Source: Gymnogyps californianus
Taxonomy: Eukaryota > Chordata > Aves > Accipitriformes > Cathartidae
NCBI RefSeq assembly: GCF_018139145.2
Contig: NC_059472.1
Location: 99,398,877 to 99,462,876, forward strand
Direction of reading: 5' to 3'
Length of the DNA: 64,000 nucleotides
Positions 27,601 to 38,200 of this stretch are shown here, piece by piece (the stretch's first letter is position 1; every line of letters begins with the position of its first letter). Made by a program: the position numbers and the translations under genes. A model generated the notes under the pieces. The model saw only the letters and a list, made by a program, of their open reading frames with translations. It had not been told where the DNA came from and did not search any database.

Positions 27601-30401
27601 TCAGTTAAGCAACAGCATCTGCACAGCATTGCTGCAGCAGCTGGCATTTCGCTGTAGTAGGCAGTAATTGTTTCCATTAATAGATTCAAACCATGCCCAG
27701 GGCGGGCCAAATAAGCAAAGACACTGTACTACTTTCCCATCATTAAGGGCAGCCTGTCCATGCAAGAGACACTGGCAACACAGCCAGAGGCAGCTACCGC
27801 TACTGCTACTCAATCTGCACCCAACTGTAAAGGAATGAAGGATTTCAAATCTGATGTCTCAAACACAATAGCAACAAGTACGTTTGTCAATTTAAAGATT
27901 TAGCGCTAATCTTATTACTAGAAGTACCACCATGTTGACTCCCTGAACAACAGATGCCTGCCTGTGCATGCTGCACTGCAGGCCTGAGACCAAGAAGGGA
28001 TTCACTTTGTCCCCAAAGCTTTGTATCAAGATTTGCACCCCAGCTCTGTGTGGTACACAGACTTGCATAGAAGGGCAGCTGGTGTGCACTGCTTCTCTCT
28101 GAGCTCAGGTTCTGCAGAACAGGCACTTCCTAAGCACTTCCTGAAGTATTTTGAATCTAGCCCACACCTGGGTCACTACAATATGTTTACAAGTATCATT
28201 TAACTTTAAATTTTTAAACTATTAAACTACAGTGAGTCTAATTAGAAGTCTGAAATCTTACCATATGCACATTTAATAAACCTACTAGATGCACAACAGA
28301 GCAAAGAATCTTGTTTTCAAAACAAGAAAGCTGTCTCTAGTATTTATACTAAGGGGGCAAAGGAGGTGAAAATAAAACTTTTCCTTTAGTCCTGATCTCC
28401 CCAAAGAAAAGGACCAAAAAAAAATCCATTTTAAAAGAGCTGCACATTTTTAAAATTCATAATTCATTTCAATAAACAACATATTCAAGGTGTATTGACT
28501 AGTAATCCAGATCTCAAAAAACACCTCTGGCTGCAGTAATAAGCAAGTGCATGTATACCTGCCCCTTCTGAACACAGAAGCTAAGTGTGTCTAAAGGCCT
28601 ACTAATCTTTTTAACAAAACCTTTCATGTTCCACTATGTAGGCATTTCTAACATAAAACGGAAAAATTGGATAGGTTCAAAGCTGAACCTCGTTTTACTG
28701 TGTTCTACTCAGAAATATTTGAACATAATATTCAGTAGTCCAAAAGCAGAGAATGGCTACAAAGCAATGATTGCCTAAACATGGTCATACCAACCACAGT
28801 TTTCCTCCTCTTCAAACACTTTATCTATTTTTGTTCTGAAATATTGCCAGCTAAGTACTACTAGCTGCTTACCCACAATCCCAACAGCTTCCAACGGTAG
28901 CTTCCTCTAGCAATGCCATTTAAAGACCAAAGCACAAAGTGCTTACAGCTGTCTGGATCTTATAAACATGGTAAAATAATGGATGTTGCATTTACTCACA
29001 GTTCAGGCCACCTTAGGAAGAACCAAGAGCCATGCCACACAGTATTTTGGATTACAAGTTCGTGTCTCATTTTGTTTCAAATTACATGGAATTTAAGAAC
29101 AGCGATTTCAAGGAACTGCATCTAGTGTCCCATCTGAGGCATTAATGAATTAAAGCAATGCAAAAACAGCTCCTGAAATGCCATTTTCCAACCACACATT
29201 TCATAATTCAAATATATCTCTTCTGCAAAAGTTCAAAGCTAACAGTTCACATCCTGAACATTGATGTCTAACAGGAAAGTTAACAGAAGAGGTCAAAGTC
29301 AGATTACTTTTACAATTTCCTGCAAAGATAAAAGCTGCTGCCTGCGATGATTTTATGATCTACCTCAGACAGGTGATAATTTGAAGTAAATGCATCAAAG
29401 ACATGATTTTGTTGATTATTCCTTCAGATATGGAAATAATCAGCAGCTGTCCTATTTCAGCTTCCACAAGTTTCAGTTTGAAAAAGTGACCATTACCAGA
29501 AACGCATAACCTCTCCCTACAACAGTGCTCTTCTCTCATCTCTGATGCTATCCAAAGCAATGTATCAAAAAAGATAAAGTGCCACAACCACCACATGAAG
29601 GACTATGTACTAAAGACCAGCCAAAATCATGTTTTCTCCAAGGCAGGGGGAGCAACAGCTGTTTTCTGGAAACAAGAGTTTTAGGATAAGCTGCCTAGGG
29701 ATGAAATCTGTGCTTCAGATATTCATCTTTGAAAGTATCATGACCTATAAAAACTAGACAGACACACACACACCTGTTCCTAGCTATATATTTTACTAAA
29801 AAGCTTAAACCTACTCAAGAAAGCCCCCATATATTCTGGAATCTTTAGTAATTTAGAGCTATAAGAAGAGTTTTACATATGTAGAATTTGGCCTTGGTGC
29901 TACCTGTCTGTTATCAAAATGAAGATGGAAGAAGACAGAGCAAGCAAGTCATAAAATGTTTTTTAAAAAAAGAGTTAAGCCAGGCAAGAAAGATACTTTC
30001 AGAGAAAAGTGGCAATTTTAAGTTCAGCTCTACACTCTGATAATTTCTTTCTTATTTTCTGCCCTGAGATTTTTAATAAGGCAAAGTTTGCACAAGGCTA
30101 CTGCGCTCTAATGGAATAAATTGCCCAATAGACGAATTTTTGTTTCAGTCAAAACTACAGTTGAAATAGTATTTCAGTTCTACTGTCTCCATAGTTCCTT
30201 GTTTATTTCTGTCAAGACAAATATTTTGCTTACTAAAGGAAAAATCATGTCATGAAGAACTGTTGTCAGGGAACTAAAATAAAACTTTTCCTTCCAGATC
30301 CTATGCATTAAACAGTGCAGCTGAAAGGAAAGGTTGGAGGGAAGCATATTTTAACAATCAAAAGCAGAGGAGGAACCTGGCAAAACCTAATTTGTCCTAC
30401 T

Positions 30402-30420
30402 AAAAAAAAAAAAAAAAAAA
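30402..30420. repeat. Poly-A run (19 A)
   Basis: Uninterrupted run of 19 A in KIF13A intron 1. No retrocopy or SINE body is recognisable upstream. Confidence 0.9.
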
Positions 30421-31208
30421 TCCCTAACGTAAAGTCAAATCTTTCATAGACGTAGAGAGGTGTGAAATTTCCATAGTAAAAAATTACTCAAATATTTTGA
30501 AAGATTGTCTGTAACTCCATATTCTAATTATCTCAGTTACATTTTAATACTGTACCTTATTGCCAACAACCAAATACAAACATTTATACCAAGACAGCAG
30601 GATGTATACAATTGGCTTTGAAACATAACACCCATTTCTAAAAGACTGTAAGTTAGAACAATTTTTTCAGGAAGAGTGTACTTTGAGAAAGGAAATTCAG
30701 ATTCCCAGGTGAAGACAGAAAAAAAATCAGAGGGTTCCCAGAAAGACAAGATGCTCTTGTGGGGAAGAAAGGGAAATATACGTTGGTTTTGGGGAGGAAA
30801 TGGATGAGAGACAGGAAAGGTAACTAGAACGACACACAAGCACACTTAGGCAGATATAAAGGAAACTACTGCAACTAATAACAGTAAAACAAGGGTTAAA
30901 GGTATGAAGCCCAACAACCAACTTACAAAAACTGTGCCAGCACCGGAGATTATACCTGATACCAGCTAATGAAAACCATTCCTTTCTGAACTCTGTCTCC
31001 TGTTATTTCAGTCGATAAAGATTTTCCTGTGCCTTTCAGACTCAGATTGTTCAATTTTACTATGTTCTGGTTTTCCTCCTTCATTAGTTTAGAACACTAG
31101 AAGTCGTGTGTCTGTGGGGAACAGCAGGCCTGCTGCTTATAAAAAGACAGAACACTTGTATTTAATAACAAATACTATTTTGTAGCTGTGTTTGTTAAGG
31201 TGCATATG

Positions 31209-31320
31209 CTGTGTGGTCTAGCAGTTAGAAGATGCAGTCAGCACCCTGTTCTAATTTATGGTTGTAACTTATTGCTTTACCTCTAATACAATAGTGAAAG
31301 TTGGACAAATGACAGCACTG
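31209..31320 (+). repeat. MIR-like SINE fragment
   Basis: The plus strand reads GTGTGGTCTAGCAGTTAGAA followed by a CAGTCAGCACCCTGTTCTAA block. This corresponds to the tRNA-like head of MIR (a GTGGTCTAGTGGTTAGAG-like A box, then a GAGTCAGG...GGGTTC block), and more diverged MIR-core-like sequence follows. It is an old, degraded copy with approximate borders. Confidence 0.45.
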
Positions 31321-32880
31321 TCTGGGATTTTAGGCTTTTTGTAAAACTAGTATTACTTGCCCATCTAAAATCCTTCAAGAACTATCCTTAATAAAACCTA
31401 GAGGCTGATTAACAGCATGCATCTGAACTTAGATTTAATTGAAGAACTCCTTACAGAATAGGCAAAGCTAGTAAAATTTGATTTTCCTAACCTTGGATAT
31501 TCTTCCAAGAGCAAATTTTATAATGTTATAATTATTAAAGAGCTACCTATTTTTACTTTAGAAAATCCTGTCAGTACCTTTAAAATTATAACTGAGAGAA
31601 CGAAGTAAATAAAGAGCATGGTCCTGAATTCTACTCCCCACACCCTATAGTCTCTTGGCTTCAGCTGAATTAAGAAAAGCAGCCCTGGAAACCAAGTTTG
31701 CTTTAGAAGGCTACTTATTCCAAAGTGCAGTACAAACTTGTACTTCCATTCAGCTAGAAAAGGGAAATTTCCATATAAAAAGATAAAATGTAAAAAGGGA
31801 AAGGTAAGACTAAACAGAATATTAAAATAATGCATATAGTAGAGAAAGACAAATTAATCACCCTAACAAGTGAAATCATTTTTGCAATGACACGGTTGCT
31901 CTGAAAGAAAAATTCAGTTGAGCTATATAAAAACAAGCTACACAAAGAAAACCAAAAATCCATTTGACATCTCTAACCCTGCCAAGGCATCAATCCAAGT
32001 ACAAGCAGCAACTACTCAGCAATTCAGAGCCAGTTTATACAGATATTTTATGGTGGGTACACATAGAAGAACAGAATTCATTTTTCATCATGAGAAATTA
32101 AACTATTTATCTTGAGTAAAAAATAGAAATCAACAGTTTAGTACTGAAGAAAATGTAAGGATCTTCACAAGGCACTAGAAAGTCCATTAGGCATCTCAAC
32201 AGGTTACATACCACATCTGCCATTAAGAAGGTACCCAAACTGTATGTTTGCACTAGTGTGAGCTACTTCTGATGAGTATTTCTGACTGTTATTTCCAGTA
32301 ACACATCGGCAGTTGTTTCAAACACACAAGTTATACATGTAACAGCCAGCCAAATTCCAGCCTCACACTGGGCTGCAAGCGGGACAGCTATCACTTGCCG
32401 ACACAGCTGTCGATGGTGAGGTCGCACACGAGTGTCACAGCTCACCCGTAAGGCTCTTGGCGCAGAACCAGAAGCCAATTCCAACCAAGTAAGAGAATTT
32501 ATATATATTACAGGTATTAAAGCCAGATAAACAGAAGCCACACAAGCTCTCAAAAGACAGAGAGTCGCTGCACGGTCTCTGAATACCTGCAGGCCAATGT
32601 GCACAACAAGCAAAATTCATGTTACAGGCTCTTTATTAAACCATCTGGCCCTAAGGCTCTTTAGTCTATTGAAATAATGATTTTTAAATTTTAATTCTGT
32701 TCTTGCTTTGTAAACTCTATTTGTATTCATGTTTTATACCTGTTAAATCCACTCACTTTAAAGAATTAATGTTATTCTTATTATAGCAGTGTTGTGACGG
32801 AGGCCATATATATGCTTCAATAAACAGGAGGAAAAAAACCCCATACTTTCTAAAATAGGATAGTCTCAAGAAAAACAAGA

Positions 32881-33010
32881 TTTCCATTTTACAGATGGGA
32901 TGCTAAGACCAACAGAGGCAGCATGACTTGTAGCAGATCACACAAAGATCTGTGAAAGGTGCAGGAAACAAGCACAGATCTTTCAAGACCCAGGCCACCA
33001 CATTAGCCAC
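32881..33010 (-). repeat. MIR-like SINE fragment
   Basis: The plus strand reads CATTTTACAGATGGGATGC, then GCATGACTTGTAGCAGATCACAC, then GACCCAGGCC. In order these match the reverse complement of the MIR core: CATTTTACAGATG-GGAAAC, GTGACTTGCCCAAGGTCACAC, and AACCCAGGTCT. Three ordered blocks make this the best MIR candidate in the intron. Divergence is high, as expected for an old amniote repeat. Confidence 0.6.
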
Positions 33011-34404
33011 AACGGTTCTGAAGACAATGCAAGTTGGATTTAGGTTAAATTGGTGTGATGACAGCTATATTCCAGTATGTGGATTAACGCAAGAAGCACC
33101 TTCACATCTTGGACATGCAAAAACAGAAAAGGTCTCAATCTTTTCTGCTGGAAAACGATAAAAGCGTGACATACCGCCTTTGAAAAATACCCATATTCTC
33201 ACGCTACAGTTTCTTCGTAACTACTATGAACTCGATCAAAAATACTCTTAATAAAACCTTGAGTAGTAGGAATGTGTTCAGATTAAAATCTCTATAACCA
33301 TATAAATGATTTCATACTCCTTGGCATTAAACACATTTAACAGATCAACTTAAGTTGAGCAGTCAACAGGTAACTGAACAGATAAGCATACAACGTAACT
33401 ATTCCCCTTGCATCTCCCTGTCTTTCCCTGCACTCCCTCAAAGGAAAGAAATCTTTTCCTGTTCTGATCTATTTTTACAGTCTAGTGCATTGGTATTTTG
33501 GATTATTTCCAAGGGTATTCTTTACTGGGGCATCACAACTAAATGCCAGATTTCAAAATTATTTTAGCATATTCTCATAGGCGACTTCACAGAACAACAC
33601 TGAATTAATAAAGGATCTAGCAATTACAGCCTTTTCAAATGCAAATACGTTAAAACCTAGTAAACAAGCTTGAAAAAAAATACCAACACTAGCATAAAAT
33701 TCAGATTCTGCTTCTTGTTCCCCCACAGGTTACATCAAGTTATTAGCAGACTGCACTCAAGGGAAATTTCTGAGAACAGCACGCACAATCAGTTTAAGTC
33801 CTTACCTAATCAACAGCTTATTTTTCGAGCAGTTAATCAAGAATCAGCTTTTAAACCTGGGAGGCCAACAGGGATCTTCTGTCTCCACATCCCAATTTGG
33901 GTACCTCCGACTCCACTCAGGAAGCCAGGAATAGAAGGTCTGGTCCTTACTTCCCAGGGATGCAAGCCCAATGCAGCAATCCCTGGCTGGCGCTCGCCCT
34001 CGCCCGCTTCCCCCTGCCCGCTCCCCCCCACCGCAGCCCCTGAAAGGCACCGAGCAAGACCTTCAGGACCCCGCCGCTCCCCTAACAAAGCCAGGCGAAG
34101 CGTCTGCGAGGGTGAGGCAGAGGTACCGGGGCTGGGTTTTTATTTGGGGCACGGCGACTCGCGTTTTTACCTTTCTCCCTGCTTGGTGTTGGAAGGCGGA
34201 GGGTGAAGGACAGTCTGGTTCCCTTCCATCTCCACGATGCACTTGGTATTCAGGTCCAGCTCTGCAAGGCGACACGGCGGGGGGCTGTACCCAGGGCGAG
34301 AGCACCCCCCCTTCTCCTCGCACGCCGGGGCAGCTCGCCCCCCGCCGGCTCCCCCTCGGCGCGGGCAGGCTCAGAGGCATCCCTGTGCGAGGGAGCGAGG
34401 GGCA

Positions 34405-34431
34405 GGCGGCGGCGGCGGCGGCGGGGGGGGG
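34405..34431. repeat. (GGC)6 followed by G9
   Basis: Six GGC units (34405-34422) run directly into nine G (34423-34431). The tract lies just inside KIF13A intron 1, about 140 bases beyond the exon 1 donor. It is a short trinucleotide tract, potentially length-variable. Confidence 0.9.
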
Positions 34432-34566
34432 TGTGCATGAGGGGGTTTATCCTCCCGCCAGCCCGGGGGAGAAGCCGGGGGCGCCGCGCCCGCCTCAGGC
34501 GCGCCCCGGTGCCGCCCTCTCCCCACAACCCCGCCGCCCCCTTCCCCAGCGCCGCCCGCCGGTTAC

Positions 34567-34621
34567 CTCTCCTGTTCATCGGCCGGACCCTGACGGCAAC
34601 TTTCACCTTGGTGTCCGACAT
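34567..34621 (-). CDS. KIF13A: KIF13A coding exon 1 (kinesin-3 motor N-terminus)
   Basis: KIF13A is a plus-end-directed kinesin-3 motor that carries endosomal and mannose-6-phosphate-receptor cargo. Only its first coding exon is visible. It encodes MSDTKVKVAVRVRPMNRR plus one base of the next codon and ends at an AGAG|GTAACC donor (GT at 34566-34565). The peptide is the start of the kinesin motor domain (strand beta-1, VRVRPMNRRE). It fits KIF13A and not KIF13B, which as I recall begins MGDSK and has VRIRP. The ATG has A at -3. The frame is open for another 265 codons upstream, but the only other in-frame Met lies at 35416, beyond the likely start site, so 34621 is the start. The exon sits in a CpG island, and the rest of this roughly 1,800-residue family protein lies left of the window. 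Synteny with NHLRC1 and TPMT supports the call. Confidence 0.93.
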
Positions 34622-35270
34622 CTTCCCCCCCTCCCGGGAGCGGCGGGCGACCCCGCTCAGCGGCAGCGGCGGCTCGCGGCCTCGCAGCGCCGCGCACAGC
34701 GACACGGCGGAGCGCCAACGTCCATGCCGGGCCGGGGCGAGGGCGGGGGGCCGGGGCAGGCGGGGAAGGCGAGTAGGCGGCGAGGGAGGGAGAGGAGGAG
34801 GGTCCGGCGCCGGGGAGGGCGGTGGTGGCGCAGCCCCAGCCGCCTCCCTGCTCAGCCGCGGTCCACACCGGCTCTGGCGCTGGCTGCCGACGGCCTCGTT
34901 TGCATAACCGCTGCTCCTGCCGCCGCGCCTGCCACCGCCTCCCTGCCAATCCCACCCGCCATCTTCCCCCTCCTCCCGCCGCGCCGCCGGGATTGCGGCG
35001 CCCAGGCAGGCGGCGAGGGGGCGGGGAAAGGCCGCGGCGCCGGAGAGGAACGGAAACACCCGAGCGACTTCGGTAGAGGGGGTGTGGGGGGAACTCCCCC
35101 CCTCTCCTCGGACGGCCGCTTCCTCCGAGTGAGCATGCGCGACGGGCTGCGCCTTGCAGTGGCGAAAAGGGCGGGAAGGTGGCGCTGGCGCGCTCGCCCG
35201 CGCATGCGTAAAGAGGGCCGGGGAAGGCGGGCGTTGAGCTTTGCCTTCGTGCTGACTGCCCGGCTCTAGT

Positions 35271-38200
35271 GCTGGTGGGTGCTGGTGGGAGTGGGGTTGC
35301 TGAGGGGCTGTGCCCCCAGGCCCTTCCCGCGAGCCACCGCCATGGTTTGTGCAGATGTAAAAGCCACCAGCTTGTCCGATGGGACACCAGGTTTCTGTGT
35401 GGCAAGGAAAGGCCACAAAGAAAAGCCCACAAACTGCCCCGAATGAAATGTCATGGCGCTAGGGGATTTTTTTGGAAAAAAGATGCACAATGTTCAATTA
35501 GAAGATAATGACCTGCCTGGCGCAGTCCTGGCGCTAGCATGGATGACCTGGGTGAAATGTGCGTGTTGCGTGTTATGGAGGCCTGGAAGCGGTGCTGCAC
35601 CTCGAGGTGATGCAGTGACGGGCTCTGCCCTGGCCCCAGCCTGTGCGTCGTCTCCTTGGAAAAGGGCTGCCTGCGAAGCACTGAGGCTGCTCATGTTGTG
35701 CTGTTTTTCCAGGCAGCGACAGGCCACTGTTGACAAGTGCCTGCTGAAACGCTGCAGGACAGAGTTGTGTCCATTTACTAGCAGTGAGTTCAGCGTCGGG
35801 GGAAAGCGTTAACAAACAGCAGTGCATTACCCCAGCAACCACAAGCTCCAAGGATGGCTGAGCTTCCAGTGGACAAGCCAAGAAAGAGTTTTAGCTAAAA
35901 CTGCAGTAGGCTTATGATCTCAGGATAGCCTTCTCTTTGAAGCGTCCTGTTAAAACTTTGTTTTCTCCCCAGAAGCGTTTCCTTAGCTTCAGGAAAATAT
36001 CTTCCAAAGAATCAATCCTTATTGTTGATGCAGCTAACTGGCAGGAATCCCAGCTGCAAAATCGCGATGTCTGTAACATTTTCTTTACTGAAAAGACAGG
36101 CTCAAACCCAAACAGGATTATTCTGTCTACTCTGGGGCTAAACCACTGTAGGGAGAACGGGCTAAAGAACAAATGAGGAATAGATAGCTGCACTGAGAAA
36201 GAGCAGACCTTTCAAACAGGGGTGAAAACAATGGATGGTGCTGAGAAGATCGAACCCCCTCAGGTGCCGGCACACCAGCCAGAAGAGCCCTGCAAAGCGG
36301 CTGAGAGGAAGATCTCTGGAGGAGGCCCAGCTGCCCCAAACAGCCATGGCTTGCAGGAATGCTGAAAGGAAATGAGAGACGTATTTAGTGCAGCAAAAGA
36401 AAAACGTTACCAAATAGAGCCGGGCATCTGGAGAACGTCAGCAGCAGAAGCTAGTGCACGTGGATTTCTTGCCTGTGGAAGCAGGCAAAAGGAATGAAGT
36501 TCTTTATGAAATGCATCGTAAGCATGTGGCTCAATGAGTAAAGAGAAGGAACGATGTTGAAATGAGACATCCTACTTAGGACTGTAGACTGTAAGAACCC
36601 AGATCAAAGTAAGCGCTGGCTCAAGATAAGGCATTAAGTCTGAAATGGCTGTGCAGAAAGGGAGTTGTTCAGTGAAACTTGGACACTATTGGGAAAGAGA
36701 AGACAGCCAACAGATGGAAGGGAAAATATTCCCTTCCGTCTCGATTTTCCACCTCTTAGTGGAAAAACTACATCATTGCAAGATTAAATAAAAACAATTA
36801 TATTAGCTGAAGAGAAACTAAAGGGAGTCTTTATGAGATATTGACTATGATTTTGGCTGTGGGAAGAGTCTTGGGAAGAAATTTTCACTAATGTCTGGAA
36901 TGGGTTTGTGAATTATATTCCACCATTTGCAGGTACAGAAAGTCAGCCATGCAAAAGCATTTGAAAAGGGAGATGCAACCTAGGTTGTTCTAATACAGAC
37001 TGTAGCTGTTTTCTTCTTGTGAAATCCTGATTTTTTTCTAGTGTTAGGTAATTGGGAAAAGGATTTTTGGTCTTTCGTTCACGTCAACATGGTCTGAAAA
37101 ACAACTGCCAAGAATGAGGTGCTGGTTCCACCAAGTTTTTCTGTCCTCTTGAGGAACCGCTTTTGGAAACATCTGTACCACAACCTGACAACATCTATTA
37201 GGCAGCATGCATGTAGCAGAATATATTTCTGGTCTCCCCTAAATCTTTGGCATTACGGCAGAATAGGAAGAGAGTTACGTTATAGGGGCCCCGTGAGATC
37301 GTTAGATAGCCCAAAGAGCAATCTGTGAAGGACTGCGGGAAGTGAGTGCAATTCAGGCCCATGAGATGTTTCTCTTCTGGCATTGTATCTCCCCGTTGAA
37401 CACAGCCACCATATGGAACCCTTTACATCTCTGTCTTTGTTACCGGTAGCAACTGTGGATGAATGTCTCTCACCTGTCAGCATTTTTTAACTTGATCAGT
37501 TTACATGCCCCATGGGAACTGGTGAGGGATACTGATGGGTCAGTTGTTCACCCATCAGAATTAGCTGCCAGCTATGCCAGACATGCTGATGGATGGATGG
37601 GAGATACCAGATGAGAAATGACAGCTTACTGCTGCAGCAATGAGAAAAGATGAGAGCTGGAGAAAGTGGAGACTGATGGTGGGTGAGGGGAACAGGGATG
37701 GGAACATGGGGACAAAATCATTTGAAGCCATCCTTCCCTGATTTCCTTTTCCTGTCTCTGCTTTCCTCCACCCCCTATTTTGTTCTGGTTCTGCACCACT
37801 GCAGTCAACAGGAATTTTGCAGCTTCACTAGGGCCAGGATTGAATCTTTATCTGTCTCTTGCTTTCCATCTGTTTCATTTTTGTTTCTTCCCTTTCAGCA
37901 TTTCCATACATTTGTCCATCAATCCACAGTTCAGCAAAGAGCGTAAAGAAAATATCACTCCTTACTTTAGTCTGGTGGGAAGTTCCAACTGCTCCTCATC
38001 TTCCCAAGGCATAACACAGATAATGTGATTTGACATGAAGGCATGCCCATGTCTTCCCATATATTCTAAGCAGGAGGATCGATTGCTCTACTTCATGACA
38101 TGGAAACAGGGGAGCGATGCTGTGCACCCAGAGTTGATGCCTGAAGCCCTGCCAGTAGGGCAGAGTGTTCCACTGACTTCCTTTCTTCGGCGAAGGGCAG

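Larger units (their letters stand above)
1..34566 (-). other. KIF13A: KIF13A intron 1 (5' part), no recognised coding exon
   Basis: This stretch lies downstream, on the minus strand, of the splice donor that ends KIF13A coding exon 1, so it should be intron 1 running off the left edge. It is AT-rich and full of stops in all frames. I looked on the minus strand for the next kinesin exon (the family continues with a short segment after the MNRRE motif) and did not see it. The longest reading frame is 164 codons on the minus strand (2906-3400); it has no recognisable domain and is compatible with chance. Recognised contents are listed separately: a 69-bp tandem duplication, long T, G and A runs, and MIR-like fragments. 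I cannot exclude non-coding RNA genes or conserved enhancers, which need alignment to detect. Confidence 0.75.
33960..35270. promoter_or_regulatory. KIF13A: KIF13A CpG-island promoter region
   Basis: A sharp change from AT-rich intron to very GC-rich, CpG-dense DNA surrounds the first coding exon. Upstream of the ATG on the minus strand are a CCAAT pentamer in plus reading (34946-34950), a YY1-like CCGCCATCTT (34956-34965), a GCATGCGC half site near 35133 and an NRF1-like GCGCATGCGT near 35200. There are also several GC boxes and no clear TATA box. This is the usual architecture of a broadly expressed vertebrate promoter; the start site probably lies between about 34700 and 34960. Long frames on both strands here (up to 432 codons on plus, 388 on minus) reflect low stop density in GC-rich sequence. 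Confidence 0.8.

Noticed and set aside
33971..35269. 432-codon plus-strand open frame over the KIF13A island
   Set aside because: It is antisense to the exon, has Pro/Arg/Ala-rich low-complexity composition, no domain and spans a CpG island where stops are rare. It is best explained by composition.
34250..35416. 388-codon minus-strand frame containing the KIF13A start
   Set aside because: Only the 18 codons up to the GT donor at 34566 are coding. The part after is intron read-through and the part before is promoter or 5' UTR.
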